Below, one piece after another: positions 1 through 10,934 of a stretch of DNA of 64,000 bases. The translations under genes were made by a program, and so were the position numbers. The DNA is from Alopecurus myosuroides (Eukaryota > Streptophyta > Magnoliopsida > Poales > Poaceae), in the NCBI GenBank assembly GCA_028641055.1, contig CM054059.1, forward strand, positions 108,512,263 through 108,576,262, given 5' to 3'. The notes beneath the pieces were generated by a model. The model ran no database searches, was not told the DNA's origin, and saw nothing but the letters and a program-made list of their open reading frames with translations. Position 1 is the stretch's first letter; each line of letters begins with the position of its first letter.

Positions 1-252
1 CAAGCAATACCGCACCACCAAAGCCTTGAGCTCGAGATCGTACTCTCGACTTGAGCAACCACCATTGTAACCGATCTATTCGATAATACAGATCGACAGA
101 GGCAGGAGTAAGGGTTTTACCTCTACGAGGGCCCCGAACCTGGGTAAATCGTGCCCCCTGTCTAGCCGACAATCGTCACCAGCGCTCATGGGTTCTCCTA
201 TTCGAAACCCTATGGGTTCACCCGAGGGATTTGTTGAGTCACAGATTCGACA
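1..252 (+). repeat. 3' part of an LTR (same family as the solo LTR at 10334)
   Basis: The stretch aligns by eye almost throughout with 10575-10826, the 3' half of the solo LTR. Shared blocks include the run around 'ggcaggagtaagggttttac' and the terminal 'gattcgaca'. The window starts inside this LTR, so its 5' end and any target duplication are out of sight. It could be a solo LTR or the 3' LTR of a full element lying to the left. A small ORF overlapping its end has no recognisable content. Confidence 0.8.
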
Positions 253-919
253 AGAGGGGAATGGACCGGCCCAGTTGGGCGTTGTGTTCCCTTTTTTCTT
301 TCTTGTTCTATTTTTTTATTTCCGATTTAAATCAATAATACATCTCTTTTTAAATATAATTTTAAATGGCCTCAAATTTGTTTCTAAATTTTTGTAAAAA
401 TGAACTCTTTCAAATGAAAACTGTTGCGTGTATTGTAAACACTGTTAACATTATATATTTTCAAAATATGAAAAAATGACTAATAGTGACTAAATGTTAT
501 ATTTAAAATAGGGAAATCATAATTGAAGATATGGTTAACTTCAAATTCAGAGACATGTCATACTTGAATTATTGTTTCTCATTTTCCAATTTTCATAAAA
601 GAAGGATTTTGTCAAAAGCTTTAATTTATAACTTAATGCTTTATATAGTAATTAAAAATTGACATAGTTAATTTTGGTTTTGAAAATATTTTTATTAATT
701 AAAATAATTGGAAGATGAAATTATTATTGATGGACAGAAGATGAAAACAATATGGAAAAAAACTTGTTTATAGAAGACCATTTTATATACTTAAGGTTTG
801 CAAATATAAAAACATCTTCATTGCATACTTGTTTATTCTGAGGATTTAGAAAATAGGGGCATTTGGATATCATTTCCAATAGCATTAGAATAACATACAA
901 TATTCATTTTTGTTTGGGT
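253..919. other. AT-rich intergenic DNA, no gene seen
   Basis: After the LTR end the sequence becomes strongly AT-rich, with poly-T and poly-A runs and no ORF of substance. I see no TIR, LTR or RNA gene. It separates the left LTR from the minus-strand Gypsy remnant. Confidence 0.6.
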
Positions 920-1008
920 TTTATTGGTTTTTGGTAGCTTGCATTATCAAGAAAAACAAAAGTTTTAAACTTTTTGTGATTTTTGAATTTCGCAAAAAAT
1001 CAGGGATG

Positions 1009-1401
1009 TTATAGATATCCATGAATGTAGACTGGTTTTCTGGTATACTTTTGATAAGTTGGCCCGATTTTGGCAAAGCCAGAATGTAGACTATTTTTTC
1101 GGAACCTGTCGGTGAAACACTTTGGACCGAAATACAAATCGTCTCTTTCCGCCCTATCGGCCTGTGCGGAATACCTTCCAGCTGGATGAACATAGGGGAA
1201 TCTGCTTCGCTCTGGTCCATTGTTGCGCGAATACGCTCTTTTGGGATCATCCCAATTTCTTCCAGCATCCCGTACTTTAGAATGAAGCGGATTTCTGCTC
1301 CTTACATGTTCCTTATTCCTTGGAGGGGTTCTGGATCTCTCACGCCCGTGAGGGTGATCATATCTTCCGGATTTATCGGTCGGGTGTCTCGGAGGCGACA
1401 T
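1009..1401 (-). pseudogene. Broken Gypsy gag fragment
   Basis: The translated segment is rich in Arg, Asp and Ser, then reads FGPKCFTDRFRKNS followed by a KYTRKP stretch. This resembles the 'GP-x-C-F-x-x-R-(I/F)-R ... KY-x-G' start of the capsid region in grass Gypsy gag proteins, where a 'dP-x-x-W-L' block normally follows. Here the frame closes at that point and continues in another frame (921-1268), so the gene is frameshifted. Only the start of the capsid domain is left. A role as functional gag is excluded by the truncation. Confidence 0.5.
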
Positions 1402-2688
1402 TGTTTTTCGATCATTCTGGTTTTTCTCTTCCTGGTCCTTATCGGCGCGGGGTTTGTGTTATTGCCACCTTTTTGCGGATGGGATCTTGTCCTGGATGCT
1501 GCATCCTTGTTATCCGGGATTTTTTTGTCCTTCTTCGGATCTCCATTATTTTCCTTCGAAACACCTGAATCTCCTGGTTCGCATGGGTCACGTGCTCCAG
1601 TGGCGTATGTGGTTGTTTTGCACAAGGCTGAATCATCATGTATTGTCGAGCGTGATTTCCCTCGCTGTTGCTGTTGTAATGCTTTTCCTAAGAAAGCATA
1701 CACTCCCTACTGCTTTTCGTCATTGGAGTACAGGTCATCGTTAAGGATGGAGAACGCGACTTCTGCGTTTTCAGGTACAGTCTTATATATGTGTTCGCCC
1801 TTAGCATTTGTGCTGCTAACTTGCCTTTGCCAAGACGAGTTTTCAAAGCTTTGTCTGGCTGATAGTTTGTCCAGTTTTGAAATTCCGGGTAACCTTGTAG
1901 GTTCTATTCTAGACATGTTACGACGCTTGTACTCCTCGATTTCTTCCTGACGTGCTTTGCTTCCTGGTTTTTAAGGAGATTTTCCCCAGTCCAGAAAAAG
2001 TGTTGTTGTTGCCGCATTAGGGCATGCCTTCTGGCTTCCAGCACTTCTGGTGGTTCGCCTCTTGCAACCGAGGTTTCGGTCTCTGCCTGTTCCGACATGT
2101 GTGGAACAGGGATCTCAGTCTTTTTCTCCTCCGCCATCTTTATGCCACTGCTTCCTCGAACTTCCAGTTTTTGGTTGGCGATATCTGCCAATTTCTCCAT
2201 CTTTTTATTCTATGATTTGGAGAGCAGCTTCCTGGTGGACTTCTTTTTCTTCTTGGAAGATGGAGGTTCTCCATTTGGTTCATCTTCCATCAATTCCTTG
2301 ACGTTAGGATAAGTCGGACTTATTTTTCCGTCCTCTTCCTCTCCTTCTTCATCCTCATTTGGCGGAAGCCTTTTAGGGTCCGCTTTCTCTTACTCTTCGA
2401 CATCCTACTTTGCGGTTAGTTTTGCCATGAGTACTTCACGGAAGGTCCACTACATCGATTTCATCTTTGTTTCGAAGGCAGATCCAATTTCCGACTCCAA
2501 TCTTGTTTCAACGGCTGCTAATATGGACTCGGCTTCCAAGCTCGGCGCCTGATCGTCGGATGTCTGATCTTCCACCTTATCTGTGGGATCAGTGGTTCTG
2601 CCTTTTCCACAGAATTTTCGTCTTCCTTGTTTTCAGGGATCTCTGACTGCACCATGCCAACAAAGTGCGATCTGGTTGCAGGTATCTC

Positions 2689-3075
2689 CTAGGAGGCGGC
2701 ATATACAGTCATGCTTTGACGATATGCATGTATTGAGCCTTGATCCGCCCCTATGTATGAATATGGAAGATCTAAGTAGAATCTGGCATTGAAGCCTTCA
2801 TCAATTGGGTATAGGGTGGGTGGGATAAACTTACTTCCACCATGGAATCCCATTGCTTCTGCTGTTAAAACAATAAAAACGTTAGTAGATCCGATGGGTA
2901 GAACGCAAGCACTTACCAGGTGATTCCGTGCCGGCATGTAGGATCCATTGTCGAGGAAGTGTCTGACGTCACCGTAGAATTCCAGGCTTCCGACAGTGAT
3001 TGTGCTGCCTATTCCGCCAAGTATCTCCGCTCGAAACTTGACTCCCGATGCCGCTAGCCCCACGGTGGGCGTCAA
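2689..3075 (-). pseudogene. Unidentified retrotransposon leader ORF remnant
   Basis: A minus-strand reading frame runs from the PBS region to a stop at 2689 and gives about 125 residues downstream of the LTR. I recognise no domain in it. It lies where many grass Gypsy elements have a long leader or an additional ORF before gag. It may be random open sequence, and there is no sign of a host gene. Confidence 0.3.
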
Positions 3076-3076
3076 C
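3057..3076 (-). promoter_or_regulatory. Primer-binding-site-like sequence
   Basis: Directly after the LTR end the minus strand reads GTTGACGCCCACCGTGGGGC. This is the kind of tRNA-complementary motif that follows the CGACA end in many grass Gypsy elements. It sets the LTR boundary. The tRNA partner was not determined. Confidence 0.55.
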
Positions 3077-3637
3077 TGTCGAGTCTTCTTAGTTAGGTTC
3101 ATGGACAAGGGTGCCATAAACCTACTGGTAGAACCGTGGGTGGAAACATGAAGTACTGGAAACGAGGACACGATTTACAAAGGTTCGGTACGTCGCAACT
3201 ATGTCGACATTCCTACTCCTGCAATCTCACTAAATCGGGCTTGAAGCCTGGAGTATACAAAGTATAATGTGAGTATGGTTTCGCTAACTCGACGAGGATG
3301 AACTTCCCGACGAGTTGGCTTCTAGCTATTCGAACCTCTGTTCCCCCTTCTCTCTTTTGCTCCCGTCCGACTTTATATAGATAGCCGGACTAGGGCTTAC
3401 AGGAAGGAAATCTAAAAGACTACGGAAAGTAATCATATTCTTGGAAACTAAGGCATCCGTCTTCTTTTCCAAGCCGTACCACGTAGTGGGCCATAGTCTG
3501 GGTTCTTCTAGAATCCGGCTTTCCACGCGTCAGTTTACTGGGCCGCCCAATAGACTTTGCTCCATTACCTGCGGGCCACCCTGGTAATCTGACCTTCGTC
3601 CAATGCCGGACATGCCCCTAATTGCATATATCCGACA
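3077..3637 (-). repeat. 5' LTR of the minus-strand Gypsy remnant
   Basis: On the minus strand it starts TGTCGGATATATGC at 3637 and ends in CGACA at 3077, next to a PBS-like sequence. A TATA-like 'tatataaag' lies in the middle (about 3372-3380). The first ~150 bases match 11681 onward, which fixes the 5' boundary. The length is 561 bp. No 5-bp duplication can be tested because the partner LTR is absent. Confidence 0.7.
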
Positions 3638-4190
3638 AGTTTGAAATGTATCTAGGCAAGTATGGAAGTATCTAGGCAATTTTTTTCAACGCATAGCAGC
3701 TGACGTCTACCCAAGTTCGTAATAGGCAAAATATAGCTGCTATCTTCATTATGTAGGAAAGTATGGAAGTATTCAGTTAATTATGTAGGCAAGTTTTAAC
3801 TGTTTCAAGGCAAGCGCGGAAGTATATTGGCAAAAAAATTCAACGCATATATATGACATATACCGAAGTTCGTAATTTATCTAGGAAAGTATAGCTGATG
3901 TCTGCATTTTGTAGGCAAGTGTGGGGAGTATCCGGACAAATTTGTCGGCAAGTTATAAATGTTTCTAGGCTAATGTGAAAGTATATAGGCAATTTATTTC
4001 AACACATAATAGTAGCTGAAATAATTATGTAAGCAAGTTTGAAATGTTTTCTTGGCAGGTGTGGAAGTATCTAAGCATTTTTTTAACGCATAGCAGATGG
4101 TATAATTATGTAGGCAAGTTCATAATTTATCAAGGTATAGTTAAGCAAACTATGTCGTTAGGCAACAGAATTTCATGCTGGAAATTTTCA
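3638..4190 (+). repeat. Field of degenerate short direct repeats (taggcaagt motif)
   Basis: The word 'taggcaagt' and variants (taggaaagt, aaggcaagc, taagcaagt, ttggcaggt) recur about a dozen times. They are often followed by '-tggaagtat' and spaced by 'ttcaacgcata(g)' blocks. No ORF is present. Such arrays resemble the subterminal repeats of CACTA and some Mutator-like DNA transposons, but no terminal inverted repeat was found, so the class is left open. Confidence 0.5.
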
Positions 4191-4320
4191 TTGGCCTTCT
4201 GAAACTATAACAACTGATCTACCTTCACACTTTTTGTTGTTTGATGCATAGGATAAATTTAACGACCTACATCTCTTAACACCTGATTAAATATACTATC
4301 ATAGTATTGTTAACTAACAC

Positions 4321-5120
4321 ACAAAACATTTAGGGATCAAGAAATGCTCTTTCAGCCGGGTACGATCTGGGTTGAAGGAGGCGGAGGCAGCCGCCATTAA
4401 GGCTTCCAGCAAGACAGCCCGGAGGGTGGAGCATGTGTGCGCCCTCATGGACACTGAGCGGCAAGCATCCGAGAAGATCAACACCACTGCAACGTTCGAT
4501 GATGAGCAGTCCCTCATCGGACTGTTGGAGGACGAGTCCATCTTGCTCATGGCCGCCCAACGTGCGGCCCACGAGGAGTTGAACGTCGTGCGGGCAAGGC
4601 GAGAGGCGTTCCAGGCTGCCTGTAGCGACATGGACAACGCGCACTGTGCCTGAGTAGAGGACGCCTTCCCTCGGGTTGCGGAAACTAAGGAGATGGACGC
4701 GTAGGCGGAGCAACGATTGTTTGCCTCACGCGCATGCAGGCGGTGGAGTTGCACCGAATGGGGGTGCAAGTCAAGGCGGACGGCGCTGGCTCGTGCGGGT
4801 GGCCAGTCTCGCGGCGAACAACGAGGAGGCTGGCCTCTCCAACATGGTGGCGAACGACGGCGAGGAGGACGGCCGGACCGACGTCTAGGATAGGTTAGCC
4901 TGGTTTTTAATTTCCCGCCGTTGTTGAAATTTGAATTTTGAATGTAATTCTCTATAAATGGTAAAATGTAGTTTAAATTCAATATATGCACTCAAAGTGT
5001 TTGATGTTTTGATCAATATTTGTGTCCAGGCTAAGTCCGCGGACAGACGTCCAACGCCCCGAAAGAGGGCAGCATTAGAGGGAGCCAGACACGGATAAAA
5101 TGGATGTGTGTGGAGATGCT
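4321..5120 (+). pseudogene. Gene-like remnant of a DNA transposon (PIF/Harbinger-like end)
   Basis: A GC-rich patch carries a 93-aa plus-strand ORF (4372-4653). It is Ala/Glu-rich and probably helical, and a possible continuation to 4888 is interrupted by stops. The patch ends near 5101-5120 with 'gtgtgtggagatgctctta', the reverse complement of the GAGCATCTCCA terminal repeat common on Triticeae PIF/Harbinger-like elements, followed by TTA. No matching left terminus was found. I do not recognise the encoded peptide. Confidence 0.4.
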
Positions 5121-5178
5121 CTTATATCTCTGTCATTGGGACATTATGAAAACGTCGGGTTTTTTGCCTTTAATTGTA

Positions 5179-5280
5179 CTTTCTCCGTTGGGTTTTTAAA
5201 AGTGGACGTATCTAGCGTTAGATACATCAACTTTTGTCCATATTTGTAACAATTAATTTAAGACGTCTGAGACTGGAGTG
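5179..5280. mobile_element. Degenerate Stowaway-like MITE
   Basis: Left end 'ctttctccgttggg' follows TA, and the body contains 'gtatctagcgttagataca' and 'caacttttgtcc', blocks typical of Triticeae Stowaway elements. The right end 'gactggagtg' is a weak inverted match. The poor ends make the exact borders uncertain. Confidence 0.45.
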
Positions 5281-6542
5281 AAAAAAACATATAAGCGGCA
5301 AGCACCTGCATAGCCAAGCAAGGGCTGGCCTCCTTTCCGAACTCCAACCACGGAGATGGAGAGTAGTGCACTGTTTAGATCTGTCGAAGGGTCAAGTAAA
5401 CCGTTCCGTGGAGAAAAAAAAAGTTGTAGGGACCCAACAAATCATCAAGAGGTTTCTCCGGTAGGTTTGGGAAAACAAGAAAAGAAAAGATGGTTTAAAT
5501 CGTTCTGTCAAAGAAGTCGGCAGGAAGCCCAAGAAATCAAAAGAGCGTGTCCTTGTTCCTAACGGCGCGTACGTCTTGCAACATGCCTGCATTCCGTATG
5601 CAGCAGTTGCAACAACTCACACGGTCACAGGACGTTACATACATATACGTAGGTGAACGTTACGGCATTATTAATGTACCCAATAAGTCATACACGCATG
5701 TAACGGAAATCCTCGATTGTAGAGAGGATGCATGATCGGACACGCTGGGTAGATAGAGCACAAAGTGGAGAACAGAGTTTTTCTTCGAAAGAGAATTCAG
5801 AGGAGCATCCGAGGCAAAAGGAGGCGCACACGAAAAGGAAGGAAGAAGGGATAAAGGGAGAGGAGAGAAAAGAATGTGAACACCCCACCCACAAGAAAGA
5901 CACTTTCCATCGGCGCTTCTTGGGTCCGAGTAAACAAGGCCGCACGCGCCAAGATGCACGCTGCCCACCTCCTCTTCCACTAGATACGCTCCACGCCTCC
6001 GCCACATTTTTTTACTCCTCGCTCTGTTTCTAAAACCTGGTCGGCAGCTCAGCAGCTCGATGCTAGTTATTTTAAACCGTGTCTGACACTGGCCAACAGG
6101 ATCTAAGCTAGATTACGCCTCCTCACCGACATTACAATGGCTCACAAATTGTTACACTCATTCACATGGGAAAAAATTAGCCAGTTGCACTGTGAACTAA
6201 CGGTCGGAAAAGAAGAAGAAAATGCATGCATGCTTCCAAGTTCAATGCTGAACCCAGGCCTATTGGCAGGACCCATTCGCTGGTTGCATTGAGTAGATAG
6301 ACTCTGTCAATTAGCGAACCCTTGCCCTGTACTTTCGCCATTAACTAGCTACCTGCAGTGGCTGTGTAACTCGTCGCTCCCCTCTGTTTCTTCAGACTAG
6401 GCTCCTCCTTCAGTTTCTACAGCGCACCGAGACAGAGACAGAGAGGCCTCCTCCTAGTCCTTTCCCTTCCACCACCAACCTTGCAACCATCGCGACGGCA
6501 GTGCACATACGACGCAGCTGCTGGTGCTACCGCTGGAGCCTG
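5281..6542 (+). other. Upstream region of the polygalacturonase gene
   Basis: No ORF with recognisable content; the 100-115-aa frames around 5660-6033 overlap one another on opposite strands and look like chance. I see no clear TIR or LTR. As the 1.2 kb before the TATA box at 6543 this is the presumed promoter, but I assign no individual factor-binding sites. Confidence 0.4.
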
Positions 6543-6550
6543 GCTATATA
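6543..6550 (+). promoter_or_regulatory. TATA box of the polygalacturonase gene
   Basis: 'ctatatatcc' lies about 180 bases upstream of the chosen ATG at 6730. Transcription would start near 6575, giving a 5' leader of roughly 150 bases. No ATG occurs on the plus strand in good context between it and 6730. Confidence 0.6.
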
Positions 6551-6729
6551 TCCGTGCAGTCTACACCACGCCTTCGCCTGGAAGCGTTACCATCTCGGCG
6601 CTACAGGGCAAACCCACAGCGCCACCGCCACCCGGACTATAGATATACAGAGACGCCATTGATGCTGTAGCAGGAAGAGAGATCAGGTTGAAGGAGGAGA
6701 GAAGGAAGCAGGGGGGAGGGGGAGGAAGC

Positions 6730-9135
6730 ATGGAGGTCGTCCTAGGCAGCCGCGGCCTCCTGGCGCCGCTTCTTCTTGGGGCCCTGCTGCACCTCCTTCT
6801 TCTTGCATTGGCGGCGGGCGGCACGGAGGCGTGGGCTCACCACAGCGCCACCGGCGGTTTCGCCGGCGGCGAGCGGCGGTACAGGGATCTCGCGGCGGGG
6901 CGGATGGCCAGCGTCAGATCTTCCTTCGGCGCGCCCAGGAGGGGGCTTGCCACGGTCAGTACTCTCGCTACTCTGCAGTAGAGTAACATGCCTTGTGCTT
7001 CCTCCATTTGGACTAATCTCTGCTTCTAATCACTTGTTTTCGAATTAAAATGAGAGCTGCTGATGCCTTGGTGGAATCATGCGATGCATTAACTCGTTGC
7101 ACTTCCCTTGATCATCTTGTCGTCGGAGCAGTTGTTAATAGATTAACGGTCGATCGTGCGTGTCCTTGGGTTCATTGATTACTCCAACTGATCATCTGCG
7201 TACTCACTAGTGGCGATTTAATTACACGGGATCAAAGTAAATCCCCGCTTTCTTTCTAAGAAGCTCAGAGGAACAGAGAAAGTGTCGGTTTGCTTTCTTG
7301 GACATTTTTCGTACTACGCTTTTTGCCAAGGAAAATGAGCCGTTCCTTTCACCACCAAAGAACCTTTTTATAGTACGAGTATTTAAAAAAAAGGAAAAAT
7401 GATATCGTAGTAGAACATCATCTTATCGTTGTTTTTCTTTGCGCGAGACTAACACAGCAGAGACGCAGCCGTGCACGTGTATCTATCTCGCAATCTTCTC
7501 CTACGGCACCAGCTTATGACAATTTTCCAGTTTTTCGTACGATTTTGTCAAGAACGTTAGGTATATCAGCAAAGAAACTTTGCATTCCAACAGCAAATGG
7601 TTCTTCATTTTCCTTCCGTGTTTGGTAATACTCCTAGCCGAAAGTAGTAACTGCCCCACCTCACAGCTGACAACCACCCACCCGACAAACGTCCAATGCT
7701 CGCCTGCTACTCGTGCTCCTCCCATTGGACATTTGGACTTCGTACGTGTAGGTGTGCCGCACTGGCCAGCTTGTTTACTTCACCTTGTCACGTCTGACGT
7801 GTCGTCGTACGTCTGTGTGTATCTCGTTGCAGTCCACGGCGTCGCGGGTGTACCACGTGACGGACTACGGCGCCGACCCCACCGGCGCGGCGGACGCCAC
7901 GGCGGCCATCAAGAAGGCCATCGCCGACGCCTTCAGCCTGCCCTCCAACGCCACCCTCACCGCCGGCATCCCCGACCTCGGCGGCGCCGAGATCCACCTC
8001 GACGGCGGCACCTACCTCGTCAACGGGCCACTCACCCTGCCGGCCTCCGGCGGCGGCAACTTCAAGGTACTGTCACGTGCTGCATTTCGGTGTGCAATGT
8101 GCCAATGTGATGTCTAACGTGTGTACTACGTGCACGTGTCAGATCCACAGCGGCTCGCTGCGCGCCTCCGCGGAGTTCCCGACGGACCGCTACCTCATCG
8201 AGCTCTCGGCCGGCTCGTCGTCCTCCTCGGGCTACCACTACGAGTTCGTCACGCTGCGCGACCTGATGCTGGACTGCAGCTACCGGGGCGGCGGCGTCAC
8301 CGTCGTCGACTCGCTCCGCGTCAGCATCGACAACTGCTACATCGCCCACTTCGGCACCGACGGCATCGCCGTCCACGGCGGCCACGAGACGTACATCCGC
8401 AACACCTTCCTGGGCCAGCACATGACGGCCGGGAGCGACCCGGGGGAGCGCTCCTTCACCGGCACGGGCATCCGGCTCGACGGCAACGACAACTCCGTCG
8501 CCGACGTGGTGGTCTTCTCCGCGGCCACGGGGATCATGGTCACCGGCGGCGCCAACACCATCTCCGGCGTGCACTGTTACAACAAGGCGTCCGGCTTCGG
8601 CGGCACGGGCATCTACCTCAAGGTGCCCGGCCTCACGCAGACGTGGCTCACCAACTGCTACATGGACTACACCAGCATCGTCGCCGAGGACCCCGTGCTG
8701 CTCCACGTCTCGGGGTCCTTCTTCCTCGGCGACGCCAACGTCGTGCTCAAGGCGGTCAACGGCGTGGCCCGGGGCGTGCAGATCACCGGCAACATGTTCA
8801 ACGGCCGGGGCAAGGACGTGGACATCGTGCAGCTCGACGGCGCGTTCAAGACGGTAGAGCAGGTCTACGTGCAGCAGAACTCCGCCATGGGGATGAACGT
8901 CAAGGCCACGGCGGCGAGGGGCTCCGCGGAGGGGAACGGGAGCGAGTGGACCGTCGACTTCGCGTCCGTGCTTCTCTTCCCGGACCGGATCGCCCACGTG
9001 CAGTACTCGCTCGTCTCCGGCGACGCGTTCCCGGGCCACACGCTCAAGAACGTGTCGGCCAACCAGGTCGTCGTCGCCACGGACAAGGCCGTGTCCGCCA
9101 CCGTGCACGTCCTCGTCGACCAGAACAGCAACTGA
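6730..9135 (+). CDS. QRT3: QRT3-like polygalacturonase (three exons, 483 aa)
   Basis: Exons 6730-6954, 7833-8066 and 8143-9135 join in phase 0 through GT-AG introns (donors gtcagt and gtactg; acceptors gttgcag and gtgtcag) and give about 483 residues. Arabidopsis QRT3 is of similar length. The N-terminus is a signal peptide (Leu-rich core, cleavage near residue 32-36), so the product should be secreted to the wall. Exon 2 opens the pectate-lyase-3/GH28-type parallel beta-helix (VYHVTDYGADPTGAADAT; then GGAEIHLDGGTYLVNGP). Exon 3 carries long helix repeats such as GGHETYIRNTFLGQH and GGTGIYLKVPGLTQTWLTN. The classical polygalacturonase NTD, DD, GHG and RIK motifs are not evident, as expected for the divergent QRT3 branch. 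QRT3 degrades pectin in the pollen mother cell wall so that microspores separate. No frameshift or stop is seen, and the ATG is supported by the signal peptide. A partial copy lies at 12034. Confidence 0.87.
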
Positions 9136-9433
9136 CCGAGAAATGCTCATGGCTTGCTGCCGGTGCGTACCGCGAGCAAGGCGACATTCGTTGGTTTTTG
9201 CGAAAAAATTGTGGATTGGCTGCCAGCTAAATCCGGGCTGGAGGGGAGTTGAATGTAGCTAGGAAGCGAGTGTTGAGTGTGTGTACCACCCACACCTCAT
9301 CGCTCCATTTGTTCCTGCGATTTATCCTGGCACATTGGTGCCACTTGCAGAGAGTGGGCAATAGTAGTGGTGATTGTTTCACAAAATTGATCCAGGATGG
9401 AATACGATCTTCTCGTATGTCGATGTCATCCAA
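9136..9433 (+). other. 3' flank of the polygalacturonase gene
   Basis: Presumed 3' UTR and downstream DNA up to the DNA transposon at 9437. No canonical AATAAA was found. Its value is as a ruler: blocks of it recur, diverged, at 12203-12341, 31446-31506 and 32447-32640, so it identifies the dispersed pieces of the duplicated gene end. Confidence 0.6.
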
Positions 9434-9663
9434 TTAGAGCAACTTTAGCTGAGCCCTAAACGGCGCGTTTTTGGACGTTCTGCCAGAAACGCAAAACATA
9501 AAACTCCAAATTTGCGAATTGCACAAAATGCGCGAACATTTAGATAACCATTTCTTCAGACATTCGCCGGAGCACGTCGTGGGCGGTACATTTGGCATTT
9601 CACCATAGCTAGAGCTTAACGGCCGCCTAACCTAAAGCTACGATGAACTAACCTAGTCGCGAG

Positions 9664-10272
9664 CTAATCCTCAGGATCGAGATCGACGAACTTCGTGTCC
9701 TGCTCGGCGCGGACGCTCTCCCAGAGCGCCTTCTTCTCGTCGAACTCCGCCACCAGGGCCAGCCTCTGCGCCAGCAGCTTGTTGTCGAGGGCCTCCGCCT
9801 AGACGAGGCTCTTCTGCTTCACCTCCTCCTCGCGGACGATGAGAGCGAGCAGTAGGTCGTCCTCCGCCCGCTCCCTCTTCGGCGTGAGGAAGCGGTGCGC
9901 GACGACGGAAGAGCCGGCGCCGGAGGTGCTTGCGAGGCGGCACCGCTCCGCTCGCTTGCGCTTGAGCTCCGCTATGGCGATATAGCTGAAGCACGGCGGC
10001 AGCGCCCTCCCCGCGTTGGTGAACTTGCGGGGGCCGCGCTTGCGAGTGGCGTCGGAGACCACCGCCTTCCTGTAATCCTCATCGTGGGATGAGTTGTAGA
10101 CGTGGCGCCACGATGTGGGCACATGGCCGCCGTGCGTGGAGGAGACCGAGTCGCGCCACATCGTCATCGGCGGCGGCGGGATCTGCGCGCGATTTCTTGT
10201 CGGAGGGGCGAGATTTCTCGTCGGCGGCGGGCTAGGTTTCAGATTGCTGCGTGTGAATGGCTTTCCAGCCAA
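9664..10272 (-). pseudogene. Hypothetical intronless ORF inside a DNA transposon, one stop
   Basis: A minus-strand frame starts at 10272 and reads about 157 residues to a TAG at 9799-9801, then continues open in the same frame for about 44 residues to 9664. The product would be basic, with a Pro-rich N-terminus and a Glu/Lys/Ala-rich C-terminus likely to form a coiled coil. I do not recognise a domain or a transposase motif. Its position between the terminal repeats suggests captured or element-borne sequence rather than a host gene. Confidence 0.4.
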
Positions 10273-10333
10273 TACATATAGCGGTCTAGGGGGTGATTCG
10301 GGGGCGACTGAAAACCTTTTTCAGTTCGGACTA

Positions 10334-10826
10334 TGACGAATATATGGATCCTGGACCCTGCGAATAAGGACACCCCCTCTCAGGCCCAAGGTTGAAGGCC
10401 CAAGAAGAGGAGCCCTTGGAATACTCCAGAAGGCCCACGTGAAGCCCACCCGCACTAACTTGCGGGTTAAGATAGGAAACATGTAACCGACCTAGTTAGA
10501 GTTCGAGTCCTCTCCGGGTAGGGTTCGAGACCTGGCCATCTATATAAGGCCAGGAGAGCCCCCCAGGGAGGGGACCAAGCAACATAGCACCATCGAAACC
10601 TTGAACTTGAGATCTTACTCTCGATTCGAGCACCACCATTGTAACCGATCTTTCCGTTAATACAGATCGACAAGAGGCAGGAGTAAGGGTTTTACCTCTA
10701 CGAGGGCCCCGAACCTAGGTAAATCTCGCCCCCTGTCTAGCCGACGATTCCACCAGCGCTCATGACTTTTCCTAGTCGAAACCCGATAGGGTCACCTAAG
10801 GGATTTGTAGAGTCAGAGATTCGACA
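10334..10826 (+). repeat. Solo LTR (493 bp) with GACTA target duplication
   Basis: It starts TGACGAATATATGG, ends GATTCGACA, and is bounded by perfect 5-bp duplications GACTA (10329-10333 and 10827-10831). No internal retrotransposon sequence remains, the mark of unequal recombination between two LTRs. A TATA-like 'ctatataagg' lies near 10540. The 3' half matches window positions 1-252. Confidence 0.9.
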
Positions 10827-10934
10827 GACTACGTATACGAGCTCTACTGTAGCCCAAAAAACTGGCCGAGCTCGTATACCCACCGAAGTTTTCCAGTTTC
10901 GCCCGATTTAGGGGCTCTGATAGAGTTTCTCTAA

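Larger units (their letters stand above)
920..3637 (-). mobile_element. Decayed 5' part of a Gypsy-type LTR retrotransposon
   Basis: Read on the minus strand, this begins with an LTR at 3637, followed by a primer-binding-like stretch (3057-3076). About 2 kb of broken leader and gag sequence follows, fading out near 920-1000. No reverse transcriptase, integrase or second LTR is visible, so the element is truncated. Short charged minus-strand ORFs (1302-1703, 1904-2200, 2689-3171) lie in several frames, consistent with accumulated frameshifts. The same LTR family recurs as a fragment at 11681-12033. Confidence 0.65.
9437..10931 (-). mobile_element. PIF/Harbinger-like DNA transposon split by a solo LTR
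   Basis: The left end 'gagcaactttagctgagcccta' after TTA and the right end (reverse complement GAGAAACTCTATCAGAGCCCCTA) before TAA form a terminal inverted repeat of about 25 bases with few mismatches. The flanking 3-mers are TTA and TAA rather than an exact direct repeat, so the duplication is imperfect or one end has been replaced. Without the solo LTR the element is close to 1.0 kb and non-autonomous. It carries one gene-like minus-strand ORF. Confidence 0.6.

Noticed and set aside
5660..6033. Three overlapping ~100-aa ORFs upstream of the polygalacturonase gene
   Set aside because: They overlap on opposite strands, with no domain and no splice or promoter context. Chance frames in promoter DNA.
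8062..9230. Long ORFs of 362 and 369 aa on the minus strand and in another plus frame
   Set aside because: They shadow the GC-rich exon 3 of the polygalacturonase gene, have low-complexity Arg/His/Val composition and no domain.
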